Shown: positions 16,933 through 26,652 of the stretch, in pieces | Numbering within the stretch: position 1 is the stretch's first letter | How the letters are laid out: the number at the start of each line of letters is the position of its first letter | NCBI RefSeq assembly: GCF_026540895.1 | Contig: NZ_JALNUR010000007.1 | Location: forward strand, 1 to 64,000 | DNA length: 64,000 bases | Direction: 5' to 3' | DNA from: Sphingomonas sp. GM_Shp_1 | Lineage (GTDB): Bacteria > Pseudomonadota > Alphaproteobacteria > Sphingomonadales > Sphingomonadaceae | Position numbers and translations under genes: made by a program | Notes under the pieces: generated by a model | What the model was told of the DNA's origin: nothing | Seen by the model: only the letters and a program-made list of their open reading frames with translations | Database searches by the model: none

Positions 16933-16954
16933 CCTTGGCCGGATCGGGCCAAGG
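16933..16954. repeat. Perfect hairpin between PBP1A and prfB
   Basis: CCTTGGCC-GGATCG-GGCCAAGG, an 8-bp perfect stem in the 71-base gap between the PBP1A stop and the prfB start. No T run follows on the reverse strand, so it is not a canonical terminator for PBP1A; it could shape the prfB leader. Confidence 0.6.
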
Positions 16955-16978
16955 AGAAAAATTCATATGGGGAGCGGG

Positions 16979-19477
16979 CTAGTAGATTCCGCCTTCCCTT
17001 TGCAAGAAATCGCTGTCGCGCGGCGGCGCGGGCGTCGCCGGACCGGCGGGAGTCGCGGGGGCCTGGCTCGCCGCCTCGGCATTGCGGCGGGCGCGGCGGC
17101 GCGGCTCGCTCTCGGGCTTGAACGCCTCCCAGATCACGGCGGGCTTGGGATCGTCGCCGGTCGGGAAGGTGCCATAGACCGGTCGTCCGCTCGCCCGGTC
17201 GATACGGACCATGCGAATGCCCGGCGACGCGCGGAAGGGCAGCTTCTCCAGCCCCTCATAGGCCTTTTCGGCGAACTGGCGGAAGATCGGCACCGCGATC
17301 GTGCCACCCTGGGCATAGCCGCCCAGCGAGCGCGGATGGTCATAACCGATATAGAGCCCGCCAACGAATTGCGGGGTGCCGCCGACGAACCACACATCGG
17401 TGGGGCCGTTGTTGGTGCCGGTCTTGCCGAACATCGGGCGATTCAGGTCGCGCAGGCCCGTCGCGGTACCGCGCTGGATCACCCCCTCGGTGATATGGAC
17501 CATCTGATAGGCGGTCATCGCGTCGAGCACCTGGCGCTGGCGCGAGATCGGGCGCGGCATCGGCTTGCCGTCATAATCCGCCGCGTTGCACCGGTCGCAG
17601 GCGCGCCAATTCTCCGGCCAGATCACCTTGCCGTGCCGGTCCTGGACGAAGTCGATCAGCGAGGGATCGCCGCCCCGCCCGTTATTGGCGAGGATCGCAT
17701 AGGCGTTGACCATCTGCGCCACCGTCGTCTCGCCCGCGCCCAGCGCATAGGCGAGATAGGGCGGGAAATCGCCGATCCCCATCTGCTTGATCATCGCCAC
17801 GACGTTCTTCATGCCGACGGTCGACGCCGTCCGCACGGTCATCAGGTTGCGCGACTGCTCGATGCCCCAGCGCATGGTGTGCGGCCCGGCGCCCGCCGAA
17901 TTGCCGAAGTTGCGGAAGCATTTGGTGCCCAGCCCCGCCCCCTGGTCGACGCAGAACGGCCCGTCGACGATGATCGAGGCGGGCGTCATCCCGTGGTCCA
18001 GCGCGGCGGAATAGACGATCGGCTTGATCGTCGACCCCGGCTGGCGCTGCGCCTGGGTGGCGCGGTTGAACGCCTGGAGCCGCGCATCGAACCCGCCCTG
18101 CATCGCCAGCACGCGGCCGGTCGCCGGTTCCTCGACCACGAAACCGCCCGAGATTCGCGGCACCGAGCGCAGGCCGAAGCCGCCGCCTTCCGGCGCGACC
18201 GCGACGATATCGCCGACCTTGAGCGCGCTGAACGCGGTCGCGGCGCTGCCCCGGCGCGGCATCTGCGCGCCCGAGCGGGGAAGCGTGCCGGTGCGGCCAT
18301 TGGCGAAGCCGATCATGGCCTCGCCCGAATCCTTGGCGGTGACGATTCCCGCCCGCCAGTCGCGATAGTCCAGCCCAATATTGGTATTGAGCAGCGCCTG
18401 CTGCCAATTGTCGCCGTCCAGATCGACATGCCGGATCGGCCCGGCCCAGCCGCGGCCGCCCTCGAACCGGACGAGGCCGTCGCGTAGCGCCTCGGTCGCC
18501 AGATCCTGCAACCGCGTGTCCAGCGAACTGCGCACCCACAGCCCGCCCTCATAGACGCTGTGCGGTCCGGTCTTGGCCGTCTCGCCGAACTGCTTGATCA
18601 GCTGGCGGCGGACCTCCTCGACGAAATAGCCGCCGACCTGCGCATATTTGGGGGTCCGGCGCAGCACCGTGCCCAGCGGCTCGGCCATCGCCGCCTGATA
18701 TTGCGCGCGGGTGATGAAGTCGTTGCGCAGCATCTCGCCCAGCACATAGGCGCGGCGTTCGAGCGCGCGGTCGGGATGGCGGACGGGATCATAGTTGGAC
18801 GGCCCCTTGGGCAACAGCGCCAGATACGCCATCTGCCCCAACGTCAGCTCGTCCAGTTCCTTGTCGAAATAGGCATGCGCCGCCGCCTCCACCCCGAAGG
18901 CGTTCCGGCCCAGCGCGATCTGGTTGAGATACAGCTCCAGGATCTGCTGCTTGGTCAGCGCATCCTCGATCTTATAGGCCAGGATCGCCTCGCGCACCTT
19001 GCGCGTCGGGGAATAGGCGTTGCCGATCAACAGGTTCTTGGCGACCTGCTGCGTGATGGTCGATCCGCCCCGCGCCCGCCGCCCGGTGCCCCATTTCTTG
19101 GCATAGTCCAGCACCGCGCCCGCCAACCCCGGATAATCGACGCCGCCATGCTCGAAGAAGCTCTTGTCCTCCGCCGCCAGGAAAGCGCGGATCAGCAGCG
19201 GCGGATATTCCTGGAACGACAGCTCGACCCGGCGTTCGCGGGCATAGGACTGGATCGGCGCACCGTCGATCCCACGGACATGGGTGGGCAGCGGCGGCTC
19301 ATAGGCCTTGAGCGCATCGACCGAGGGCAGGTCGCGCATGAACAGCAACCAGAACACCCCCGCCCCGATCGCGAGCAACAGCGCGAGCATGGCGAGCAGC
19401 CTCACCCACCAGCGCCGCCACAGGGGGCGGCGCGGCGCTTCGGGGGTCTCGGGCGGGGAAAAAGGTTCGACGGCCAT
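16979..19477 (-). CDS. Penicillin-binding protein 1A
   Basis: Bifunctional class A PBP (832 aa) that polymerises and cross-links peptidoglycan. An N-terminal membrane anchor ([20 protein letters not shown]) precedes a GT51 glycosyltransferase domain with [10 protein letters not shown] and [13 protein letters not shown]. The transpeptidase domain has the SxxK motif GSTIKP (Ser about 482), an SRN motif (EQSRNLMT) and KTG ([14 protein letters not shown]). The C-terminal tail is Ala/Pro-rich. It belongs to a cell-wall and division neighbourhood with prfB and, separated by trhO and an unknown gene, amiC and rne. Confidence 0.94.
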   Translation of the reverse strand: MAVEPFSPPETPEAPRRPLWRRWWVRLLAMLALLLAIGAGVFWLLFMRDLPSVDALKAYEPPLPTHVRGIDGAPIQSYARERRVELSFQEYPPLLIRAFLAAEDKSFFEHGGVDYPGLAGAVLDYAKKWGTGRRARGGSTITQQVAKNLLIGNAYSPTRKVREAILAYKIEDALTKQQILELYLNQIALGRNAFGVEAAAHAYFDKELDELTLGQMAYLALLPKGPSNYDPVRHPDRALERRAYVLGEMLRNDFITRAQYQAAMAEPLGTVLRRTPKYAQVGGYFVEEVRRQLIKQFGETAKTGPHSVYEGGLWVRSSLDTRLQDLATEALRDGLVRFEGGRGWAGPIRHVDLDGDNWQQALLNTNIGLDYRDWRAGIVTAKDSGEAMIGFANGRTGTLPRSGAQMPRRGSAATAFSALKVGDIVAVAPEGGGFGLRSVPRISGGFVVEEPATGRVLAMQGGFDARLQAFNRATQAQRQPGSTIKPIVYSAALDHGMTPASIIVDGPFCVDQGAGLGTKCFRNFGNSAGAGPHTMRWGIEQSRNLMTVRTASTVGMKNVVAMIKQMGIGDFPPYLAYALGAGETTVAQMVNAYAILANNGRGGDPSLIDFVQDRHGKVIWPENWRACDRCNAADYDGKPMPRPISRQRQVLDAMTAYQMVHITEGVIQRGTATGLRDLNRPMFGKTGTNNGPTDVWFVGGTPQFVGGLYIGYDHPRSLGGYAQGGTIAVPIFRQFAEKAYEGLEKLPFRASPGIRMVRIDRASGRPVYGTFPTGDDPKPAVIWEAFKPESEPRRRARRNAEAASQAPATPAGPATPAPPRDSDFLQREGGIY

Positions 19478-19542
19478 GGCTTTGCGCGGGCTCGTGTAGC
19501 AGGTTCGCCCCCGCTTGCCACCCGCTTGGGATCAGTTGCGCA

Positions 19543-20490
19543 TCACGGCTCGGGCGGTTCGTCGCGATCGGGATAGCGCGCGCCGACATGCGCCACCCCG
19601 CGCGCCGCCGCCAGCGCCTCCTGCCGGTGCCGCTCCGCATAGGCCGCCAGCCGCTGCGCATCGCGCGTGCCGTGGCAGGCGGGGCAACTCACGCCCTCGA
19701 CATAGAGCGGCGAGGCCATGTCCTCGGGCCCGACCGGCATCCGGCAGCCATGGCACAGCCCGTGGCTCCCCTGCGCCAGCCCGTGCCCGACCGCGACGCG
19801 CGCATCGAAGACGAAGCACTCGCCCTGCCAACGGCTCTCCGCCTCGGGCATCGTCTCCAGATATTTCAATATGCCGCCGTCGAGGTGGAAGACGTCCTCC
19901 ACCCCTTCCGCCTTCAGGAACGCGGTCGCCTTTTCGCAGCGTATGCCGCCGGTGCAGAACATCGCGACCTTCGACTTGCCCGCCATCAATTCGCCCCGAT
20001 GCTCGCGGAACCAGGCGGGGAAGTCGCGGAAACTCTTCGTCCCCGGATCGACCGCACCGTCGAACGTGCCGATCGCCACCTCATAATCGTTGCGCGTGTC
20101 GATCAGCACCGTTTGCGGATCGGCGATCAGCGCATTCCACGCCTCACCCGAGACATAGGTGCCGACCTCACGGGTGGGGTCGATCCCTTCCACGCCCATC
20201 GACACGATCTCACGCTTTACCCTCACCTTCATCCGGTGGAACGGCATCGTCTCGGCGGTCGAGTCCTTGTAATCGAGATCGGCGCAACCGGGCAGCATGC
20301 GGATATGGTCCAGCACCGCCTCGATCCCGTCATGGCTCCCCGCAATGGTCCCGTTGATCCCCTCGCCCGCGAGAAGGAGCGTACCGCGAATGCCGTTCGC
20401 CTCGGCGACGCCAAGCAGCGGTTCACGCAGTGCGGCGGGGTCGGGGAAAGGCGCAAAACGGTAAAGGGCACAGACGCGGATCATCGACAT
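19543..20490 (-). CDS. trhO: tRNA uridine(34) hydroxylase (TrhO)
   Basis: Rhodanese-related enzyme of the former UPF0176/YceA family, shown in E. coli to hydroxylate U34 of certain tRNAs. The 315-aa protein has an N-terminal acylphosphatase-like part ([13 protein letters not shown]) and a central rhodanese domain with the active-site loop [10 protein letters not shown]. The C-terminal extension carries CHGCRMP and CPACHG Cys pairs, a probable zinc ribbon seen in some family members. ATG at 20490 or 20484 are both possible. It stands alone between PBP1A and a divergent unknown gene. Confidence 0.88.
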   Translation of the reverse strand: MSMIRVCALYRFAPFPDPAALREPLLGVAEANGIRGTLLLAGEGINGTIAGSHDGIEAVLDHIRMLPGCADLDYKDSTAETMPFHRMKVRVKREIVSMGVEGIDPTREVGTYVSGEAWNALIADPQTVLIDTRNDYEVAIGTFDGAVDPGTKSFRDFPAWFREHRGELMAGKSKVAMFCTGGIRCEKATAFLKAEGVEDVFHLDGGILKYLETMPEAESRWQGECFVFDARVAVGHGLAQGSHGLCHGCRMPVGPEDMASPLYVEGVSCPACHGTRDAQRLAAYAERHRQEALAAARGVAHVGARYPDRDEPPEP

Positions 20491-20705
20491 GCCTTTACGC
20501 CGATCGGGCGAAGGGGGCCAGATGAGTTACCTATAAGATTCCGGGCGTACCGCCGCACCCAAAATGATGGTCGATCTGGAAAGCAGACTCTTTCCCGAAA
20601 TACCGCCTCTCGCTAAAACAAGAACGGATCGAGGCGCCATATAACTCCCGACGATATAGGTTTTGAGTCGTTGGTATTCGGGACAGAGAAAGTGACCTTT
20701 GGCAG

Positions 20706-21722
20706 ATGAGTAGGGTGGATCGCGCGGCCGCACCAACTGCGGCAATGTCATGCCTGGCGGATTTGCCAACCGAATGGCAGCCGGTTCACCAGGCGATTCT
20801 TACGGATGGTTCCTTAGCGGTTCTCGCAACGGACGTGGATCTTGCGGGAGAGCATCAGCGGAGCAACGTAGCGTGGCGGGCGCAAGTGAAGCTCGATCCC
20901 CCGTCGAGACTGAGCGAACTGGCCGCTGCGGGACGCGCACGCATCTGGACGACTACTCCTACCAGCACATGGCGCGAAGGGCCGATCTTTGCGCTGGGAT
21001 CGGTCTACCCAAAACTGGATCGATTTGCTGATGGCCGCTGGCTTGTAGTCGATTCCCTTTCCCGGGAACCGAACGCGCGCGTGCTGTCACCCGAAGGGAT
21101 TGTACTTGATCGCTTCAGACTAGGCATCGGCGTAGAGCATCTTGCGATATACAAGGATCGCATCTGGGTCGGCTGGAACGACGAAAGCGTCTTCTCAAAT
21201 GGCGACTTGCACGTACCAGGCCAAGAGGTTGCGCACTCCGCTCACGCCGTCCTCTGCTTTTCGGATAACGGCAAACCTTTGTTCTTTCCCGCCTGGCCGG
21301 AACATGGGGGCTTCGTGGTCGATCCGTACGCCCTGAACGTCGATGACACAGGTGCTTGGTGCTGCCCGTATATGGCAGCACTCGACTATTTTCCGTTGAT
21401 CCGCCTTGTTCCGGGAGAGCCCGCGCGCTGGTGGCGCAACGATCTCAAAGGGTCAGTCGCCATCGCAACGGACGGCGATCATGTCGTACTTGCGGGTGGA
21501 TATGAGCCCGACCGGCTTGCTTTGCTCTCGCTTCCTGGCACGGGCTCAGGCGAGCAGGCTCCCGTCCTCGCGACTTGGTCGATGCCGCTCCCCCTCCGTT
21601 CGCCAGGCAGCACATGGGCTTCGGAACGACCGACGCTCCTCGTGGGACGAGGCGACACGATCCATCTGGTGCAGGACCAAATTTGGTACCGCTGGCGTGT
21701 CCGGGATCTTGTTTCATCTTAA
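20706..21722 (+). CDS. Unknown protein, possibly beta-propeller-like
   Basis: A 338-aa protein of no recognised family. It has no signal peptide or membrane segment. Repeated patterns such as DGRWLVVDS, YKDRIWVGWNDESV, DGDHVVLAGGYEPDRLALLS and GDTIHLVQDQIWYRW suggest a beta-propeller with at least four blades. Codon and base use appear less GC-rich than its neighbours, and the 215 bases before it are GC-poorer too. It interrupts an otherwise coherent cell-wall gene cluster (PBP1A and amiC/rne), consistent with a later insertion. The ATG at 20706 lacks a strong ribosome site; an ATG at 20745 is possible. Confidence 0.65.
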   Translation: MSRVDRAAAPTAAMSCLADLPTEWQPVHQAILTDGSLAVLATDVDLAGEHQRSNVAWRAQVKLDPPSRLSELAAAGRARIWTTTPTSTWREGPIFALGSVYPKLDRFADGRWLVVDSLSREPNARVLSPEGIVLDRFRLGIGVEHLAIYKDRIWVGWNDESVFSNGDLHVPGQEVAHSAHAVLCFSDNGKPLFFPAWPEHGGFVVDPYALNVDDTGAWCCPYMAALDYFPLIRLVPGEPARWWRNDLKGSVAIATDGDHVVLAGGYEPDRLALLSLPGTGSGEQAPVLATWSMPLPLRSPGSTWASERPTLLVGRGDTIHLVQDQIWYRWRVRDLVSS

Positions 21723-21898
21723 GTCTGCTCTTACCCGGGCCGCTATGTGGTCTTCGCAATTGGGAAGGTTCAGCGGAAAGACCGAACTTTGCAGGTCAGG
21801 TCGCGTCCCGATAGCTGCGCGACTTTCCCGAAATCCGTTCCCGATTGCATCTTCTCGAAATCACCACATGGAGACGCACAAACGGGAAAGGTCGCCCC

Positions 21899-23134
21899 CT
21901 ACCGCGCCGCCATCCGCCGCGCGAAGTGCACCTCCACCGCCTGCAACACCGCCTTGGCGATCCGGTCCTGTCCATCCTTGCTGTCGAGGAACGCCGCGTC
22001 CTGCATGTTGGAGATATAGCCCGTCTCGAACAGGATCGACGGCATGTCGGGGGCCTTCAGCACCATCAGCGAGGCCATGCGGTGGAAGGTCGGCTTGACC
22101 GGGATCAGCGGCTGCGCCTCGCGGCCCAGCAGGCGGGCGAAGCTGGCCGAGGCGTTCATCGTCTCGCGCTGGGTCAGGTCGATCAGGATCGAGGAGACGT
22201 CGCTGTTGCCGCCCAGGTCGACGCCCGCGATCACGTCCGCCTTGTTCTCGCGCGCCGCCAGCCGCGCGGCTTCCTTGTCGGAGGCGACGTCGGACAGGGT
22301 ATAGGCGGTCGCCCCGCGCGCTTCGCCCGCGCCCGCGCTGTCGCAGTGGATCGAGATGAACAGGTCCGCGTGCAGCCGCCGCGCGATGCCGTAACGCTCG
22401 CGGTGGAGGATATAGCGGTCGTCCTCGCGGGTCAGCGCGGCGCGCACGCGCCCGCTGGCGACCAGCGTGTCGCGAATCGCCTTGGCGATGGCGAGCGTCA
22501 CGTCCTTTTCGCGCAGACCGGTCTGCGGGTTGATCGCGCCGGGATCGACCCCGCCATGGCCCGCATCGATCACCACCAGCGGGCGGTTGTCCGCGCCCCG
22601 CACGCGCGGCAGGGGCAGGTTGCGCGACGGGCTCGGCACCGGGACGGTCAGGGTATAGCCGGGCTTGCGCTGGAAATGGAACGGGAAGAAATCGAGCCCG
22701 CCCGCGAAGCTCGCCTGGGTGAAGCCCTTGTTCAACGGCTTGAGGGTCAGCGACAATTGCCGCGCCTCTTCGTCGAAACCCCCGTCGAAGATCGCGGCGT
22801 CCTGCGCCAGGGTGAAGGTCAGGCGGGTGACGCCGGGCTTCACCCGCGTCTGGGTCAGCCCGCGCACCGCACCCTCATGGACCGACAGCGCGCCCGGCGA
22901 GGCCCCGGTCACGTCGATCGCCACCCGGCGCGGTTCGTTCAACATGACGCTGCGCGCGTGTTTGACCGGCGAATCGAACCGGATGATCAGTTGCGCGCCC
23001 TTCACCACGACCTTTTGCACGGTGGCGGCAAAGGCACCGACGGGCGCGAACAACCCGAACAGAAAAGCGAACATCATCAACACGACGCGGACATGATGCG
23101 GCGTCCGCCCGCCGCCGGTCCAGCGAAAAGCCAT
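21899..23134 (-). CDS. amiC: N-acetylmuramoyl-L-alanine amidase
   Basis: Periplasmic zinc amidase of the AmiA/B/C type (Amidase_3) that splits septal peptidoglycan (411 aa). After a signal peptide (MMFAFLFGLFAPVGAFA) there is an AMIN domain (about residues 40-150), then the catalytic domain with VVIDAGHGGVDPGA, the metal ligand His in FISIHCDSA and the later FETGYISNMQDAAFLD containing the catalytic region. The ATG at 23134 has GAGG just upstream. It is divergent from rne, an arrangement conserved in related alphaproteobacteria. The symbol amiC reflects the AMIN-plus-Amidase_3 layout. Confidence 0.9.
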   Translation of the reverse strand: MAFRWTGGGRTPHHVRVVLMMFAFLFGLFAPVGAFAATVQKVVVKGAQLIIRFDSPVKHARSVMLNEPRRVAIDVTGASPGALSVHEGAVRGLTQTRVKPGVTRLTFTLAQDAAIFDGGFDEEARQLSLTLKPLNKGFTQASFAGGLDFFPFHFQRKPGYTLTVPVPSPSRNLPLPRVRGADNRPLVVIDAGHGGVDPGAINPQTGLREKDVTLAIAKAIRDTLVASGRVRAALTREDDRYILHRERYGIARRLHADLFISIHCDSAGAGEARGATAYTLSDVASDKEAARLAARENKADVIAGVDLGGNSDVSSILIDLTQRETMNASASFARLLGREAQPLIPVKPTFHRMASLMVLKAPDMPSILFETGYISNMQDAAFLDSKDGQDRIAKAVLQAVEVHFARRMAAR

Positions 23135-23268
23135 CACCTCAAACCCCTTTTGGCGATCCTGGGATCGACCATTGGGGATAACGCGCCATCGCTGACGCAG
23201 GCCTTTCCGCCAATGGTTAACCGGCAATTCGGCATTTTCCCGCCGCGGAAACGGCAGATTTCCGCCTG

Positions 23269-23298
23269 TTGCGCAAACGTTCCGATGATGCTAGCTAT
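23269..23298 (+). promoter_or_regulatory. Candidate rne promoter
   Basis: TTGCGC (23269-23274) and TAGCTA (23292-23297) are spaced by 17 bases on the forward strand, placing a start site near 23304. This would give the rne message a leader of about 320 bases. The match to consensus is moderate. Confidence 0.45.
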
Positions 23299-23304
23299 CC
23301 GGCG

Positions 23305-23622
23305 GACCCCGGCCTCGATCACCTCTCCCAAACGATCGGGACGGGGCCATCTCTAAAAGGACCGGGACGGCGATCCGATTCGCGCCCGGGCCAACCCAGG
23401 TTGACGCTCGCATGACGCATATGATCCACCCCGCTGACCGACCGGCCTTTGCCGGTGGGATCGCGGTGTCGTGGGTCCGCACCGGCCCCGTTGCCGGTGC
23501 TGCGGCTGCGGCCGACACGCATTCCGTTTTTTCCAGCGGACCGGCGCCCCGCGCCGCCGCCCACCTTATTTACCGCGCGCGACGGCTGCCACAGGGCCCG
23601 ACGCGCGCGTGGAGACTTCATA
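23305..23622 (+). promoter_or_regulatory. Long structured leader of rne
   Basis: The gap between the divergent amiC and rne starts is 488 bases, most of it on the rne side. It contains opposing GTGTCG and CGACAC segments that enclose a CACCGGC/GCCGGTG hairpin. In other bacteria RNase E trims its own long leader to autoregulate; a similar role here is inferred. The frame from 23449 runs open into rne but is leader sequence, since the conserved N terminus begins at 23623. Confidence 0.45.
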
Positions 23623-26295
23623 ATGACCACGCGTATGCTGATCGACGCACGCCACCGGGAAGAGACCCGGGTGGCCGTCGTCAAGGGTAACCGGATCGAG
23701 GAATTCGACTTCGAATCGGCCGAGCGCAAGCAGCTCAAGGGCAATATCTACCTCGCCAAGGTGACCCGGGTCGAACCGTCGCTCCAGGCGGCGTTCGTCG
23801 ATTACGGCGGCAACCGTCACGGCTTCCTGGCCTTTTCGGAAATCCACCCCGACTATTACCAGATCCCGAAGGAAGATCGCGAAGCCCTGCTGCGCGAAGA
23901 GGCCGAGCATGCGGCGGAAGAGGCTGCGCTGCGCGCCGAACTCGACGCCGAGGATGACGAGGATCATGACGGCGACGATCATGACGATCACGCCGACGAC
24001 CATCACGACGACGAGGATGGCGAAGGCGCCCCGCGCCCCAAGAAGTCGACCGTCAACGACGACCAGGTCGAGGCGCTGCGCCAGCGTCGCCAGAATCTGC
24101 GCCGCCGCTACAAGATCCAGGACGTCATCCATCGCCGCCAGGTGCTGCTGGTCCAGATCGTCAAGGAAGAGCGCGGCAACAAGGGCGCGGCGCTGACCAC
24201 CTATCTGTCGCTGGCGGGCCGTTACTGCGTGCTGATGCCCAACACCAGCCATGGCGGCGGCATCAGCCGGAAGATCTCGAACGCCGCCGATCGCAAGCGA
24301 CTGAAGTCGATCATGGCGGACATGGCGCTGCCCTCGACTATGGGCTGCATCGTCCGCACCGCCGGACTTCAGCGCACCAAGACCGAGATCAAGCGCGACT
24401 TCGATTACTTGGCTCGACTGTGGGACGGCATTCGCGAAAAGACGCTGCACTCCTCGGCGCCGGCGCTGATCTATGGCGACAGCGACCTGATCAAGCGCGC
24501 GATCCGCGACATCTATAATCGCGAGATCGAGGAAGTGATCGTCGAGGGCGAGGAAGGCTATCGCCAGGCGAAGGAATTCATGCGCCTGCTGATGCCGACG
24601 CATGCCCGCCGGGTGAAGCAATATGCCGACGCCGTGCCGCTCTTCCAGCGCGCGCATGTCGAGGACCAGCTCGCCGCGATGTACAATCCGGTCGTCCAGC
24701 TGAAGTCGGGCGGCTATCTGGTCATCAACCCGACCGAGGCGCTGGTGTCGATCGACATCAACTCCGGGCGTTCGACCCGCGAGCATAATATCGAGCAGAC
24801 CGCGACCGCGACCAACCTGGAAGCCGCGCAGGAAATCGCGCGCCAGCTTCGTCTGCGCGACATGGCGGGCTTGGTCGTCATCGACTTCATCGACATGGAC
24901 AACAACTCCAATGTCCGAAAGGTCGAGAAGGCGATGAAGGAGGCGTTGAAGAACGATCGCGCCCGCATCCAGGTCGGCCGCATCTCGTCCTTCGGGCTGA
25001 TGGAGATGAGCCGCCAGCGCCTGCGCACCGGCGTTCTCGAAGCCTCGACCCGCCCCTGCCCGCATTGCGAGGGCACCGGTCTGGTCCGCACCGCTTCGTC
25101 GGCGGGTCTGTCGGCGCTGCGCCTGATCGAGGACGAGGCCGCGCGCGGTCGCGGCTCGATCCTGACGCTGCGTGCCAGCCAGGAAGCGGCCGTCTATGTG
25201 CTGAACCGCAAGCGCGCCGACATCGCCGAGATCGAGGATCGTTACGGCGTGACCGTCGAGATCATTCCCGACCGCGAGGAAGAGGGTGCGCGCATGACGG
25301 TCGAGGCCTCCGGCCCACCGCCCGCCTATGCGCCGAAGATCGACTCGCTGCTCCCGGTCGAGGAGGATGAGGACGATCTGGTCGACGAGATCGAGGAAGA
25401 AGAGGACGAGGAAGAGGTCGAAGAGGCCACGACCGAAGCCGCCGCGCCTCGCGAGCCGCGCGAAGAGGGCGAAGGCGGTGGCCGCAAGCGCCGTCGCCGC
25501 CGTCGTGGCCGTCGCAACCGTGGCGGGGCCGAGGACGCCGGGCATGGCGACGAGGCCGAAAGCGCCGACGACGCCGAACTCGACGAGACGGACGAAGGCG
25601 AGGAAGACACCGTCGAGCCGGTCGAGGCGAACGAAGCCGAAGCCGAGACGGGCGAACCCCGCGAAGGTGGCCGCCGTCGCCGTGGCCGTCGCGGTCGTCG
25701 CGGTGGTCGCCGCCAGGACGGTGGCGCGGTGGAAGCCGGTGAGGCTTCGACCGAGACCGCCGGCGAGGACGACGTCGCCGAAGCGCCGCTGTCCATCGAG
25801 GAGCCGATCGAGGCGGGCGATGCCGCCCCGGTGACGACCCCGCTGGTCGTGGCCGAGGTCGAGGCGAGCGAGGCTCCCAAGACCCGCCGCCGCCCGCGCG
25901 CTCGCAAGGCCGCGCCGGTGGCGACCGAGACGGTCGAGACGCCGGTGGAAGCGCCCGTGGAAACGCCGGTGGCCGAGGACGCCGCGCCGGTGGTCGAAGC
26001 CGCGCCGGAAGCCCCCGCCAAGCCCAAGCGCGTCCGCAAGAAGGCCGCTCCCAAGGCAGCGGCCGAGCCGGTCGCGGAAGAACCCGCGCCGGTGGTCGAA
26101 GCCGAGGCGGAAGCTCCGGCCAAGCCCAAGCGCGTCCGCAAGAAGCCCGCGCCCAAGGTCCCCGCCGAGCCGGTGACCGAGGAAGCCGCTCCGGTCGAGG
26201 CCGAACCTGCCCTGGCAGCGGAGTCGACCGAGTCCGACGCGACCACGAGCGAGGCCCCGCGTCGCGGCTGGTGGCAGCGCACCTTCGGCGCCTGA
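23623..26295 (+). CDS. rne: Ribonuclease E
   Basis: Essential endoribonuclease for mRNA decay and rRNA/tRNA processing (890 aa). The product opens with TTRMLIDARHREETRVAVVK; the S1 domain carries an acidic, His/Asp-rich insertion (about residues 105-145) between EEAALRAELDAEDD and KKSTVNDDQ. The catalytic core follows, with INPTEALVSIDINSGRST and the Zn-link CPHCEGTG. The C-terminal half is disordered and alternates acidic and Arg-rich blocks (RKRRRRRRGRRNRGG), then Ala/Pro/Lys-rich imperfect repeats (APAKPKRVRKK). The latter usually bind RNA and degradosome partners. A strong terminator follows. The start at 23623 is chosen by N-terminal conservation. Confidence 0.95.
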   Translation: MTTRMLIDARHREETRVAVVKGNRIEEFDFESAERKQLKGNIYLAKVTRVEPSLQAAFVDYGGNRHGFLAFSEIHPDYYQIPKEDREALLREEAEHAAEEAALRAELDAEDDEDHDGDDHDDHADDHHDDEDGEGAPRPKKSTVNDDQVEALRQRRQNLRRRYKIQDVIHRRQVLLVQIVKEERGNKGAALTTYLSLAGRYCVLMPNTSHGGGISRKISNAADRKRLKSIMADMALPSTMGCIVRTAGLQRTKTEIKRDFDYLARLWDGIREKTLHSSAPALIYGDSDLIKRAIRDIYNREIEEVIVEGEEGYRQAKEFMRLLMPTHARRVKQYADAVPLFQRAHVEDQLAAMYNPVVQLKSGGYLVINPTEALVSIDINSGRSTREHNIEQTATATNLEAAQEIARQLRLRDMAGLVVIDFIDMDNNSNVRKVEKAMKEALKNDRARIQVGRISSFGLMEMSRQRLRTGVLEASTRPCPHCEGTGLVRTASSAGLSALRLIEDEAARGRGSILTLRASQEAAVYVLNRKRADIAEIEDRYGVTVEIIPDREEEGARMTVEASGPPPAYAPKIDSLLPVEEDEDDLVDEIEEEEDEEEVEEATTEAAAPREPREEGEGGGRKRRRRRRGRRNRGGAEDAGHGDEAESADDAELDETDEGEEDTVEPVEANEAEAETGEPREGGRRRRGRRGRRGGRRQDGGAVEAGEASTETAGEDDVAEAPLSIEEPIEAGDAAPVTTPLVVAEVEASEAPKTRRRPRARKAAPVATETVETPVEAPVETPVAEDAAPVVEAAPEAPAKPKRVRKKAAPKAAAEPVAEEPAPVVEAEAEAPAKPKRVRKKPAPKVPAEPVTEEAAPVEAEPALAAESTESDATTSEAPRRGWWQRTFGA
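25987..26190 (+). repeat. Imperfect tandem repeat in RNase E tail
   Basis: Two adjacent units of about 32 codons encode PVVEA...EAPAKPKRVRKK...PK...AEPV.EE.AP, nearly identical at protein and DNA level, inside the disordered end of rne. Copy number could vary between strains. Confidence 0.7.
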
Positions 26296-26314
26296 TCGCT
26301 CCTTGATCAACACG

Positions 26315-26350
26315 AAACGCCCTCCTTCCCCAGCGGAAGGAGGGCGTTTT
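26315..26350 (+). terminator. Intrinsic terminator of rne
   Basis: Fifteen-base perfect stem AAACGCCCTCCTTCC / GGAAGGAGGGCGTTT with a five-base loop and a T run, 20 bases after the rne stop. Confidence 0.92.
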
Positions 26351-26357
26351 CCGTTAG

Positions 26358-26652
26358 GCCGGATCGACATTGAGATATGCACTCTTTTCCCTCGCCCCTC
26401 ATCGAGGGGAGAGGGAAGAAGGCGTGGCATGAAGGTCGATTGGCCATAGGATGGGGCGGGCGGACCGCCCACAAACACTCGACCACCCCGGCGAGGGCCG
26501 GGGTACGTTCCTTTGTTGAAAGGAAGCCCCGCCTTCGCCCCGCCACCCTTTCGTTCGCCGCGCGTTCAGCCAGCCAATGGCAAGGCCGGTCCATCGCATC
26601 CCAGGCTGCAAAGCCGGTTGTGTCCCGACACCGACCCGCCGATAGAGGAAGC
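26358..26652. repeat. Gene-free stretch with REP-like hairpins
   Basis: Between the rne terminator and the protease gene there is no convincing gene. The stretch holds a GGATCGACATT flank like that of the REP elements at 56768 and 60533, a CCCCTC-ATC-GAGGGG hairpin near 26395-26407, a GGGCGG/CCGCCC hairpin near 26457 and a CCCCGG/CCGGGG hairpin near 26489. The promoter of the protease gene should lie in its last part. Confidence 0.55.

Noticed and set aside
23566..26478. Antisense open frame of 970 codons opposite rne
   Set aside because: Typical GC-rich shadow frame. Its composition (Arg/His/Asp/Gln-rich) and lack of domains contrast with the clear RNase E on the other strand.
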